The translations under genes were made by a program, and so were the position numbers. The notes beneath the pieces are model-generated. The model worked only from the letters and a program-made list of their open reading frames with translations, did not search any database and was not told where the DNA came from. Source: Nostocaceae cyanobacterium (GTDB taxonomy: Bacteria > Cyanobacteriota > Cyanobacteriia > Cyanobacteriales > Nostocaceae). From it: 64,000 bases of DNA. Positions 7,770 through 16,357 of the stretch are shown here, piece by piece; the stretch's first letter is position 1, and every line of letters starts with the position of its first letter. Location: positions 1-64,000 of the forward strand of contig JASJCY010000002.1 in NCBI GenBank assembly GCA_030065825.1. The letters run 5' to 3'.

Positions 7770-9044
7770 ATGTCATCAACTGTATTTTTAGAACAAACTG
7801 GTTCAAACGCTGACTTTAACGAAGTTAATGCTACTGGGGATGCTCTATTCTTCAATTTTAGTCAAAGTGCTGACGGAAGTATAAATTCCGTTGAGCTGGA
7901 GGATAGAGTTAAAGGTGGAGTGGCTCTAGGGATCGCTGATTTTGACACTACTTTTGTCAACGATCCAACTTTTGCTCTACTCTTTACTGAAGCTTTGGGT
8001 ATTGGTGTAGATGAGGCTTTTGAAGGAAAGGTCAAGATTGACACTAAAGTGATTGCTAATTTTGCAGTTGCTGCTAATGACACCTTCTCTTTTGATTTTT
8101 CAGCAGAATCAGATTTGTCAGCCACAGAAATTGAAAATCCTGATACTCAATATAACAAAGCCAACTCTAAAGTCGGTTTTTTAGTCCTAGACATCTCAGG
8201 TAATAAACCCAAGATATTAGATTACTTTGGGATCAAGGGAAAATTAGTCTCTTCCAAGCAAATCGGCAATCTGAATATTAAGGGTAGTGGCAACGTTAAC
8301 ATTGAGTTTACGGATCAAGAGACTGATGTTGATGGTAACAATGGTATAGACTCCCTCACAGGCTTTGCTACTGGCACCTATGAGCGGGAGTTCAAAGGGG
8401 ACACTAAAATAGCCATAGTCAAATTTAATGAAAGTACCGTTAAATTTGCAGGGGATAATTTAATCGGCAATCTGGAAGATGGTGTCATTTATGGCACAAT
8501 CTACAAGGACAAACTAAAAGGTTCCAAAGCCTCCGAAAAATTTTATACCAGCCTCGGTAATGATGACGTCCAAGCCCGTGGAGGTAACGATATCATCGAA
8601 GGTGGTGATGGCAATGATAAGCTAGATGGGGGTAAAGGTGACGACAGCATCCATGGAGGAGCAGGTAAAGACCGTTTAATTGGTGGTTATGGCGATGATG
8701 TCTTGGTTGGTGGTGACGGTGACGATGTGATTAAAGGCGGTCGTGGCAGTGATACAATGACTGGTGGCGAGGGTGGTGATACATTTTTGTTCAAAAAGCC
8801 TTGGATGAAACAGGAACATGATGTAATTACCGATTTTGAGTCTGGTTTCGATATTATTAAATTCCAGGGTTGGGGTGCCTTGGACTCGCAACAATGGTTT
8901 AATGAAAAGGTCTCTAATGGTCAAATAAGCAATACCAACGATGGTGTTTTAGTCACTTTTGATCTTGGCAAGAAGGAAGGACAGTTGTTGCTTGAGGGAC
9001 TAGACACTGGTGATTTAAATTACAGCGATTTCCGCTTTATGTGA
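7770..9044 (+). CDS. RTX protein with N-terminal beta-rich domain and serralysin-type C-terminal domain
   Basis: 424 residues. The N-terminal 1-260 is a non-repetitive, beta-rich, acidic region of a kind common in cyanobacterial secreted proteins but without a catalytic motif I recognise. RTX nonapeptides occupy about 270-345 (GGNDIIEGGDGNDKLDGG and following). The C-terminal segment with HDVITDFESGFDIIKFQGW resembles the peptidase M10/serralysin C-terminal domain that carries the type I secretion signal, but no HExxH protease motif is present. The start is supported by CTGGAG before the ATG. Likely a second cargo of the same secretion island. Confidence 0.87.
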   Translation: MSSTVFLEQTGSNADFNEVNATGDALFFNFSQSADGSINSVELEDRVKGGVALGIADFDTTFVNDPTFALLFTEALGIGVDEAFEGKVKIDTKVIANFAVAANDTFSFDFSAESDLSATEIENPDTQYNKANSKVGFLVLDISGNKPKILDYFGIKGKLVSSKQIGNLNIKGSGNVNIEFTDQETDVDGNNGIDSLTGFATGTYEREFKGDTKIAIVKFNESTVKFAGDNLIGNLEDGVIYGTIYKDKLKGSKASEKFYTSLGNDDVQARGGNDIIEGGDGNDKLDGGKGDDSIHGGAGKDRLIGGYGDDVLVGGDGDDVIKGGRGSDTMTGGEGGDTFLFKKPWMKQEHDVITDFESGFDIIKFQGWGALDSQQWFNEKVSNGQISNTNDGVLVTFDLGKKEGQLLLEGLDTGDLNYSDFRFM

Positions 9045-9104
9045 AACATTATTAAGGAATACCAATTTTTGAGACAAAAATAATACAATTCACTGTTGGG
9101 TGGA

Positions 9105-9123
9105 GGCACGGTATTACCGTGCC
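9105..9123 (+). terminator. Hairpin after the second RTX gene
   Basis: GGCACGG at 9105-9111 pairs with CCGTGCC at 9117-9123 across TATTA. A short T run follows at 9135-9140. Plausible terminator. Confidence 0.5.
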
Positions 9124-9303
9124 ATTAAAAGGTAGTTTTTTAAAACATAATTTTCAGGTTGTATACGTAGGTTTACTTAAACCATGCATTTGAAAAGCCC
9201 AATGGAATCGCCCTGCGGTTAGCTATTTGTCTAGGTTTAACACCCTGATGATTCCCAAGAGAAAGTTTAAAGGAACTAGGCAAAAGTTTATACAAACAAA
9301 TAA

Positions 9304-9669
9304 CTATTTTGGCAGGCTACTAAAGGCTTTGAACTGTCCAAATTCTTCAGCTCGTTTTTCTATTTGTTGACTAATGCGATCGCACACTAACTCACATAGA
9401 TCGAAAACAATTGGATCACCGATGGAGTAGTAAACGCTGACTCCCTGAGGCTGACGAGATACCAAACCTGCTTGAGTCAATACTTTTAAATGTTTTGACA
9501 AATTTGCCTGTCCTAAACCAGTAGCTTCACCGATTTCGGTGACGTTCATCTGTCCGTTTTTCAGACAACTTAAAATCTGTAGCCGACTAACTTCTGAGAG
9601 TACTTTAAAATACTCTGCAACTGGTATCAGCACTTCTGAAGAAATTTGTGCAGCAAGAGTTTGTGACAT
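9304..9669 (-). CDS. ArsR/SmtB-family winged-helix transcriptional regulator
   Basis: 121 residues with the ArsR fold: FKVLSEVSRLQILSCLKNG, recognition helix region IGEATGLGQANLSKHLKVLTQAG and a beta-wing (LVSRQPQGVSVYYSI). The classic metal-binding ELCVCDL motif is absent, so it may sense something other than arsenic or zinc, or use other residues (Cys45-type and the C-terminal CELVCD are candidates). The gene stands alone, transcribed away from an imperfect palindrome at 9700-9717. No obvious target transporter adjoins it, so autoregulation is the main prediction. Confidence 0.85.
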   Translation of the reverse strand: MSQTLAAQISSEVLIPVAEYFKVLSEVSRLQILSCLKNGQMNVTEIGEATGLGQANLSKHLKVLTQAGLVSRQPQGVSVYYSIGDPIVFDLCELVCDRISQQIEKRAEEFGQFKAFSSLPK

Positions 9670-9699
9670 ATTGATAACTACGATTGTTTTGCTAAACTA

Positions 9700-9717
9700 A
9701 ATTACTATATAGTTATT
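9700..9717. promoter_or_regulatory. Candidate operator of the ArsR-family gene
   Basis: AATTACTATATAGTTATT is an 18-bp palindrome with one mismatched pair, about 30 bp upstream of the regulator start. AT-rich imperfect palindromes of this kind are usual for ArsR/SmtB proteins. Confidence 0.45.
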
Positions 9718-9799
9718 GTAGGACATGACCTGGGAGGGTCTGGATGTTGGTAGTTTTCCGCACCAGAATACCACAATAAGTCGATATTTCTGTATGTAC

Positions 9800-11038
9800 C
9801 TAGCAGGCTTTATTTTTAACCGATATTTTCATACATACTTGTTCATAGTGTTTACCAGTACTTTCCCAGGTAAAATCAGTTTCTACCAATCGTCTAGCAT
9901 TAACGGACACTTCTGTGCGTAGTTGGGGGTTGTCAAATAGTTGACTAATGGCGTTGATGTATTCTTTTGGCTGATTGGCGCGTAATGCGCTTAGTGGTAC
10001 TCCAGTACCATCAACTGGAAGTCCTTCCAAGCCGCGATCGCTTGCTACTATGGGTACACCAGCTGCCATTGCTTCGAGGGTTTTATTTTTAATTCCAAAT
10101 CCTGTGCGCATGGGAACAACACAAATAGTAGCTTGATGTAAATATTCTACCATGGAAGATACTCGCCCGGTGACATTGATTCCGGGTTTTTCTTTAAGTG
10201 CTAAAATTTCGGTAACAGGATTAGAACCAACAATATCAAATGTTGTGTTTGGATAATTTTTTTGAATTTCTGGTAACACTTTGTGAGCGAAGAAACAGAC
10301 GGCGTCGATATTTGCTAAATTATCCATTGCACCGATAAAAATTAAGCGATGTCCTCCTGGATCGTGGTTACGATTAGGGAAGGAAAGTAAGTCTACGCCA
10401 TTGGGAATAACTGTAATTTCTTTATGGGGTTGGAATAGCTGTAATTGATGTTTATCTTCTGGGGTAGTAACAACAATTTGAGAAAATTTTGAGGAGTAAC
10501 GTTGTTCGTAGCGTTGCAGAAGTGGGAGATTAATTTTATCTCTGAGAGTATTTTCAGAAATACCTATTTCTAGTTGATTGCGACAGGTTGCGTAAACAGA
10601 ACTATGGACATTAACAACAGTATTTATTTGTTTTTGGAAATGAGGTTTAATATAAATTTCATTGACGCTATGTTCACAAGTAATCACATCACATTTTCCT
10701 GCTTGGACAAAATTATCAATCCAATTTTGCATCTCAACTGAATAGCGGTTTAAGACATTTGGTGGTGTTCCTGTGAGGAGGAATTGATTAAATCTGTGGA
10801 TTTTTTTCAGTATTCCTGCGGTGGTTCCCATATCTGGGGGACGGTTAAAAAGGACGAGATTATCTACAAAATTTTGTAATTCGGCTATTTCTGCTGTTGT
10901 GACACTGGGTTCTTTCTGAGTCACTAAGGTAATAGCATGATTTTGAGTTAGATATTTGAGTAGATTAAAAGTTCTGACTTGGGTTCCTCCGCGAGTTGGT
11001 GGATAGGGAAAGGTGGAAGATATAATTAAAATGTTCAT
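9800..11038 (-). CDS. GT4-family glycosyltransferase
   Basis: 412 residues from the ATG at 11038. The start is chosen because MNILIISSTFPYPPTRGGTQ is the canonical GT-B N-terminus; an upstream extension to 11173 runs through a heptanucleotide repeat and is not credible. The C-terminal half has the nucleotide-sugar site IFIGAMDNLANIDAV and the GT4 signature around PMRTGFGIKNKTLEAMAAGVP with E at the catalytic EX7E position. It is cytosolic or membrane-associated and transfers a sugar to a lipid- or polysaccharide-linked acceptor. With the next two genes it forms a probable exopolysaccharide/glycan locus. Confidence 0.87.
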   Translation of the reverse strand: MNILIISSTFPYPPTRGGTQVRTFNLLKYLTQNHAITLVTQKEPSVTTAEIAELQNFVDNLVLFNRPPDMGTTAGILKKIHRFNQFLLTGTPPNVLNRYSVEMQNWIDNFVQAGKCDVITCEHSVNEIYIKPHFQKQINTVVNVHSSVYATCRNQLEIGISENTLRDKINLPLLQRYEQRYSSKFSQIVVTTPEDKHQLQLFQPHKEITVIPNGVDLLSFPNRNHDPGGHRLIFIGAMDNLANIDAVCFFAHKVLPEIQKNYPNTTFDIVGSNPVTEILALKEKPGINVTGRVSSMVEYLHQATICVVPMRTGFGIKNKTLEAMAAGVPIVASDRGLEGLPVDGTGVPLSALRANQPKEYINAISQLFDNPQLRTEVSVNARRLVETDFTWESTGKHYEQVCMKISVKNKAC

Positions 11039-11047
11039 GAACCTGTT

Positions 11048-11082
11048 TATTAGGGGATAGGGAATAGGGAATAGGGAACAAG
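11048..11082. repeat. STRR heptanucleotide repeat (GGGAATA-type)
   Basis: Four successive GGGGATA/GGGAATA/GGGAACA heptamers lie in the gap between the two divergent glycosyltransferase genes. The same heptamer forms the in-gene minisatellite at 24408-24585. Confidence 0.65.
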
Positions 11083-11189
11083 TAAGAGAGAGGAAGGGAG
11101 TGTTGTTGTCACTCGTTGGGGGATTTAAGTCATCTCTAATATATATATTTAGCGAAAACATGAATTTTAGCAATAAAGGTTTTATAGAA

Positions 11190-12203
11190 ATGAATAAATT
11201 TGGTGTTTACACCCTTGCTAATGATGTTGTTTATGACCAATTAATAGCGTTATTAAATAGTATTGAGGTGAATATAGATCCAGATATTCCTATTTGTGTT
11301 ATTCCCTACGATAGTAATATAGACAAAATAACGGCAGAAATCCAAGGTAGAGATAATGTAAGATTATTTGAAAATAGGCTATCAATGAGACGCTGGGAAA
11401 ATTTTTATAATCAAGTTTGGAATGCTCATCCTCAGGCTAGTCTAAAAAATCAAGGTTTATCAAAAAAATGGTACAAAAAAAGTGGTTTGTTCAGAAAGAT
11501 GTGTGCTTTTGATGGTCAATTTGAACAATTTGTGTTTTATGATGCTGATAGTTTGGCGATGAGTCCTTTACATAAGGTAATAGAGAAGCTAAAAGACTAT
11601 GATTTTATTTTTGATGATTGGGAACACAAAAAAGCAAGTAATGTGGCTGCTTTAAATTTTGGGGTTATCAAAAATGAAGTGGGGATGGAAGAAGTAGAGG
11701 TGAGAAAATTTTTGCACTGTTCTAGTTTCTTTGGTTCAAAGCGGGATTTATTTCCTGATGAACAGCTAGATAAATTAATCCAACAATTTATTGAAAATCG
11801 AGAATTTACATGGATAAATGAGCGTTCTTGGTGGTGCGATGCTGATTTATTTAGCTATATGACTTTAAGATGCAATTCTTCTTTATTTAATTTTACTCTC
11901 AGTCCTAATGGTAAAGATAGAACTGGTAATTGTGCAGATGCAGATCCGTTTGTCAATATCAATAATGTTCTCTACAATCAGGAGGGATTAAAACCTATTC
12001 ATCGTCTGCATTACATGAATTATCCTTCTATTGATTTTTCTCGTTTATGTAAAGGAGAAGATGTGAATATTCGTTATCAAGAGGAGTTTTTATACTATCG
12101 TTTTTTGCAGAATCCGGAACAAAGACCTAAAGAACTAAAACCACCTAGTTTATTGAGTAAGATGGGTCGCACAATACAAAAAATTATTCACAAATTTAAA
12201 TGA
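11190..12203 (+). CDS. Npun_R2821/R2822-like glycosyltransferase-fold protein
   Basis: 337 residues from ATG 11190. Alternatives at 11160 and 11100 lack support; the family normally begins near MNKFGVYTLANDVVYDQLIA. It has a GT-A-like nucleotide-diphospho-sugar fold: an early beta strand, then VFYDADSLAMSPL containing a DxD-type motif that would bind metal and sugar nucleotide. I recognise it as the cyanobacterial family named after Nostoc punctiforme R2821/R2822, not biochemically defined as far as I know. Its neighbours are GT4 and GT2 transferases, so a role in surface glycan synthesis is inferred. Confidence 0.72.
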   Translation: MNKFGVYTLANDVVYDQLIALLNSIEVNIDPDIPICVIPYDSNIDKITAEIQGRDNVRLFENRLSMRRWENFYNQVWNAHPQASLKNQGLSKKWYKKSGLFRKMCAFDGQFEQFVFYDADSLAMSPLHKVIEKLKDYDFIFDDWEHKKASNVAALNFGVIKNEVGMEEVEVRKFLHCSSFFGSKRDLFPDEQLDKLIQQFIENREFTWINERSWWCDADLFSYMTLRCNSSLFNFTLSPNGKDRTGNCADADPFVNINNVLYNQEGLKPIHRLHYMNYPSIDFSRLCKGEDVNIRYQEEFLYYRFLQNPEQRPKELKPPSLLSKMGRTIQKIIHKFK

Positions 12204-12752
12204 ATCATTTTTTGATTTGAATATATAAACTAAATTACATCAAAGACTTGGTGTAGCAATTTAAACGCATTCATAATTAGCAGTGAAGTAAGTGTTACAG
12301 TAGAAAGTTTATTTTTGGTTTTTAGTGAGTATTTTATTCTTCAAAATAAAGGTTAAAACCCTTACTAAAAACAGTATAATTTTGCCAGTTGCGTAAGTTA
12401 AATAAGACCATTTATCAAGTAAATATTAAGTCTATGGGTGTAGTTCAAAACTGGGTTTTTGTGGATAAAGTATCGAAATAGCGGTTTTTGGTTGTAGGTG
12501 TAGCCTACTTACTCCAAGCCAGGACTTGTCTAGGGTATAAGGTGTAGAATATAAAGTTTATTTTTAATATTTAAGAGATTGATTTATAATATTTACAATA
12601 TTTAAGACGAGCTATAAAGCAACATCCCACAAGGCTGTATTTTACCCAAGTTAAAACCGTTATATTATCATATTTCGCCGATAAAAAACCGAGTTTTTAA
12701 TTTTTTTCACCTTGGTAAATAGTTTATTTTAGTTTTTAAAAACATTCAAATT
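12204..12752. other. Intergenic region, no gene seen
   Basis: AT-rich. It holds only scattered short matches to MITE-A arms (for example AAAAACCGAGTTTTT at 12686-12700). Confidence 0.5.
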
Positions 12753-13682
12753 ATGCCTAAAGTTAGCATTTGTATCCCTACATATAATCGCGCTTATCTA
12801 CTACCTTTCGCCATTGAAAGTGTCCTCAAGCAAACATATCAAGATTTAGAATTGATTATTTGTGATGACGGTTCCCGAGATGAAACATCGGAGTTAATGG
12901 CAAATTATACAGATAACCGGATTAGATATATTCGTCATTCTCAAAATATTGGTAAAAGTAATAATATGCGCTCTGGTTTTGCAGCTGCTAGGGGTGAATA
13001 TTTTATCAAATTTGATGATGATGATAGATTAACACCGGATTTTTTAGAGCGTACAGTTGTTGTTTTAGAAAATGATTTGAGCATTGATTTTGTGGGAACA
13101 GATCACTGGATAATTGATATTAATAATCTTCGGGATGAAGCAGAAACCAAGGTAAATTCTCGACGTTGGGGGAGAGCAAATTTACCAGAAGGAGTTGTAG
13201 ATAATTTATTAGAAGTAGTATTTGTTAATCAAAGTTTCCAAATTGGTGCGACTTTATTTCGTCGTCAGACTTTGGAATCAGTCGGTTTTATGCAGCCTAA
13301 TTGGCAAAATTGCGAAGATAATGATTTATTTGTGCGGTTAGCTTTAGGGGGTAAGAAGGGGTATTATTTACCAGAATTATTGATGGAATATCGCGTCCAT
13401 GGGGAACAGCAAGGAATTAATCGAGCAATTCCTTATTTATTTGATAAGTTGCAGTATTTAGAAAGTTATAAATTTGAATTTGAGGATTTAGAAAAAATTA
13501 GATTGCAGCGACTTACTGAAACACAATTATTGTTAGGTTTGCGGTTAATTGAAAGGGGAGATATCCAAAAAGGAAGGGAGTTAGTTTTAGCAGGGAAGTC
13601 GGTTTCTAGGGTGAAAACTGGGATGGGTTTGGTTTTGTCTTTGTTACCTCTGGGAGTTAGGTCATATCTTGCACCACCGTGA
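12753..13682 (+). CDS. GT2-family glycosyltransferase
   Basis: 309 residues. The N-terminal GT-A domain shows VSICIPTYNRAYLLPFAIES, the ICDDGSRDE motif and KFDDDDRL with the DxD that binds metal and UDP-sugar. QNCEDNDLFVRLALGG carries the ED pair typical of the acceptor/catalytic loop. No transmembrane segment is seen. It probably works with the two preceding glycosyltransferases on an extracellular polysaccharide. The final five residues and stop codon (YLAPP, TGA at 13680) are read from the left terminal repeat of the MITE-A copy at 13666, so the native C-terminus may have been replaced. Confidence 0.9.
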   Translation: MPKVSICIPTYNRAYLLPFAIESVLKQTYQDLELIICDDGSRDETSELMANYTDNRIRYIRHSQNIGKSNNMRSGFAAARGEYFIKFDDDDRLTPDFLERTVVVLENDLSIDFVGTDHWIIDINNLRDEAETKVNSRRWGRANLPEGVVDNLLEVVFVNQSFQIGATLFRRQTLESVGFMQPNWQNCEDNDLFVRLALGGKKGYYLPELLMEYRVHGEQQGINRAIPYLFDKLQYLESYKFEFEDLEKIRLQRLTETQLLLGLRLIERGDIQKGRELVLAGKSVSRVKTGMGLVLSLLPLGVRSYLAPP

Positions 13683-13776
13683 GAAACCGGGTTTATTGAT
13701 AATCACTGAACCTAAAAACCTTAATTTTTGGTTTATAAACCCGGTTTCTTTGCTTTTGTTGAAAATGGTGCAAGAT
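13666..13776. mobile_element. MITE-A copy, complete, 111 bp
   Basis: Terminal inverted repeats ATCTTGCACC (13666-13675) and GGTGCAAGAT (13767-13776) enclose AAACCGGGTTTATTG and its inverted partner AATTTTTGGTTTATAAACCCGGTTTC. It overlaps the end of the GT2 gene. Confidence 0.85.
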
Positions 13777-13841
13777 GTAAGTTAGGGGAAAAGTGTTTGA
13801 TATGTTGCTGAGGTTGAAAAGGGAGTAGGGAAAAATAGGAA

Positions 13842-15228
13842 GGTAATACCAATCCCTGTTATAAAGCGTAATTCTCAAAATTGGAAGTCGGGATTCGGGA
13901 GTGGAGAATGGGAATTTCGTTGATTATTGATACCAATCCCTGTTATAAAGCGTAATTCTCAAAATTGGAAGTCGGGAGTCGGGAGTGGAGAATGGGAATT
14001 TCGTTGATTAGGGTTTGGAATGCAAATTGGTATGACCTGTAAAAAACCTAATTTTTGGTTTATAAACTCGGTGTTATAAAGCATAACTTCCAAAATCGGG
14101 AGTCGGGAGTCGGGAGTGGAGAATGGGAATTTCGTTGATTATTGATACCAATCCTTGTTCTAAAGCGTAATTCTCAAAATCGGAAGTCGGGATTCGGGAG
14201 TGGGGAATAAGAATTTCGTTGATTATTGATACCAATCCTTGTTCTAAAGCGTAATTCTCAAAATCGGAAGTCGGGATTCGGGAGTGGAGAATAAGAATTT
14301 CGTTGATTAGGGTTTTGAATGCAAATTGGTATGACCTGTAAAAAACCTAATTTTTGATTTATAAACTCGGTGTTATAAAGCGTAACTTCCAAAATCGGAA
14401 ATCGGGAGTCGGGAGTCGGGAATCAGAATTTCGTTGATTATTGATACCAATCCCTGTTCTAAAGCGTAATTCTCAAAATCGGAAGTCGGGATTCGGGAGT
14501 GGAGAATGAGAATTTCGTTGATTAGGGTTTTGAATGCAAATTAGTATGACCTGTAAAAAACCTAATTTTTGATTTATAAACTCAGTGTTATAAAAGATAA
14601 CTTCCAAAATCGGAAGTCGGGAGTCGGGAGTGGGGAATAAGAATTTCGTTGATTATTGATAGCAATCCTTGTTCTAAAGCGTAATTCTCAAAATCGGAAG
14701 TCGGGAGTCGGGAGTGGAGAATGGGAATTTCGTTGATTAGGGTTTTGAATGCAAATTGGTATGACCTGTAAAAAACCTAATTTTTGGTTTATAAACTCGG
14801 TGTTATAAAGCATAACTTCCAAAATCGGAAGTCGGGAGTCGGGAGTCGGGAGTGAGGAATAAGAATTTCGTTGATTATTGATACCAATCCCTGTTCTAAA
14901 GCATAATTCTCAAAATCGGAAGTCGGGAGTCGGGAGTGGAGAATGGGAATTTCGTTGATTATTGATACCAATCCTTGTTCTAAAGCGTAATTCTCAAAAT
15001 CGGAAGTCGGGAGTCGGGAGTGGGGAATAAGAATTTCGTTGATTATTGATACCAATCCTTGTTCTAAAGCGTAATTCTCAAAATCGGAAGTCGGAAGTCG
15101 GGAGTGGAGAATGGGAATTTCGTTGATTAGGGTTTTGAATGCAAATTAGTATGACCTGTAAAAAACCTAATTTTTGGTTTATAAACTCGGTTTTTCGGTG
15201 CTTGTTGAGAATGGTGCAAGATATGACC
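13842..15228. repeat. Compound tandem repeat array (about 84-bp and 216-bp units)
   Basis: A unit starting TACCAATCCCTGTT and containing AAGTCGGGAGTCGGGAGT and GAATTTCGTTGATTA starts near 13849, 13931, 14147, 14228, 14442, 14658, 14880, 14966 and 15048. Steps are therefore either 82-86 or about 216 bp. The longer step inserts a segment with GAATGCAAATTGGTATGACC followed by CCTAATTTTTGGTTTATAAACTCGG, which is the right half of MITE-A. The array ends in a MITE-A right terminal repeat at 15213-15222. Units differ by a few substitutions. No gene is plausible inside. Confidence 0.85.
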
Positions 15229-15433
15229 TAGCTATGAATCTTAAATACAAACCTCTCCTATCCTTACCCCTAACACCTCTCTCAATGGGATAGGGGGTGT
15301 GTATTCTGTAAATTCATACTTTCATTCAGCAACGTCAAAATATTTATAATCATAATCAGAAAAAGTTTATACTTAATGACAGTAATTCTAGTTACCATGG
15401 ATAAATGTGTGTAAATTATTGCTTTTTGCGTTA

Positions 15434-15469
15434 GAGTAATACTGTTTTAGATACAGGTTAAGATTACTC
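15434..15469. promoter_or_regulatory. Inverted repeat directly before the winged-helix-like gene
   Basis: GAGTAAT at 15434-15440 is mirrored by ATTACTC at 15463-15469, ending two bases before the start codon. No clear Shine-Dalgarno is seen. Candidate operator for the adjoining protein or a translation-controlling hairpin. Confidence 0.35.
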
Positions 15470-15471
15470 CC

Positions 15472-16305
15472 ATGGAAACGAATGAGTTAAAATTCTTGCT
15501 GAAGTTATTGGGATGTCCCAATTATCGTTCAAGCTTGAGTAGTTTAAAATACGATGGAAAAAATAAGATTTGTGAGGATTTGGGTAGTCGGGAATTAGTA
15601 GACTATTCCCGTGAGATTGGTTCAGTCAATATTTTACCTGCAGGTAAAGCTGCATTGAAAGCAGACAGCGCTGAGTTACCTATAACAGAAAAGGAACGTA
15701 AGGTACTAGAGAGTATTAGTAAAGCTTCTGGAAAAATTAGTCCCAGTAAAATCACTCCTAAATCTTTGAAAGCTGCAAAGAAACAGGAAATATTGAAAAG
15801 CTTCAAGGAAAAGGGGTTAATTGAGTTTGAAATGAAGCGCAAACAGAAGAATGCTGAAGTATGGATAACACAGAGGGGTTTGGAGTATTTACGGAATGAT
15901 TACACTCCGAAAAAGGGTTCTAATCCAGTGATTAGCTTGGATTTGCTAAATAATTATCTGCGCTTTTTGCGGAAGTCTGTACCTGTTGAGTCAGCAGTTG
16001 TTTCTTCTCCAGATTCTGGATTTGAGAAGGTTACTGATATCAGTGACGAAGAAGTTTTACAAACTATCAAAAAATTAGATAGGGAATTGGGTACTGATAA
16101 TTATTTACCAATTTTCCACCTTAGAGAAAAGTTAGAACCACCATTGTCACGGGAACAATTAGATAAAGCGCTTTATCGTTTGGAAAAAAATGACCAAATC
16201 GAGTTGAGTACTTTGTTAGATCCAACCCACTATACACCAGAACAAGTTGCAGCTGGAATTATTCAAAATGTGGGTGGTTCGCTGTTTTTTATTAGTGTCT
16301 ACTAA
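15472..16305 (+). CDS. Protein with tandem winged-helix-like segments, first gene of the nuclease/translocase module
   Basis: 277 residues; I do not recognise a named family. The lysine-rich sequence has repeated short helices followed by 'LVDYSREIGSVNILPAGKAAL', 'GLIEFEMKRKQKNAEVWITQ' and 'LEKNDQIELSTLLDPTHYTP', each reading like the helix-wing-turn end of a winged-helix domain (about residues 1-65, 75-145 and 195-260). It is probably cytoplasmic and DNA-binding or an adaptor. It lies 52 bp upstream of the ATPase gene on the same strand, so co-transcription is likely. The function is inferred only from fold impression and context. Confidence 0.6.
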   Translation: METNELKFLLKLLGCPNYRSSLSSLKYDGKNKICEDLGSRELVDYSREIGSVNILPAGKAALKADSAELPITEKERKVLESISKASGKISPSKITPKSLKAAKKQEILKSFKEKGLIEFEMKRKQKNAEVWITQRGLEYLRNDYTPKKGSNPVISLDLLNNYLRFLRKSVPVESAVVSSPDSGFEKVTDISDEEVLQTIKKLDRELGTDNYLPIFHLREKLEPPLSREQLDKALYRLEKNDQIELSTLLDPTHYTPEQVAAGIIQNVGGSLFFISVY

Positions 16306-16357
16306 ATAGTAGATACTCTATTGTACATGAAGTTCGCTTTCTCACCAGGGTATGATT

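Noticed and set aside
11039-11173. 45-codon extension of the GT4 protein
   Set aside because: Runs through the STRR repeat; the canonical glycosyltransferase start is at 11038.
14789-15055. 88-codon minus-strand open frame
   Set aside because: Purely a translation of the tandem repeat units.
13842-15228. Regularly spaced repeats that could be taken for a CRISPR array
   Set aside because: Units are contiguous and the would-be spacers are themselves repeats; there are no unique spacers and no cas genes beside it.
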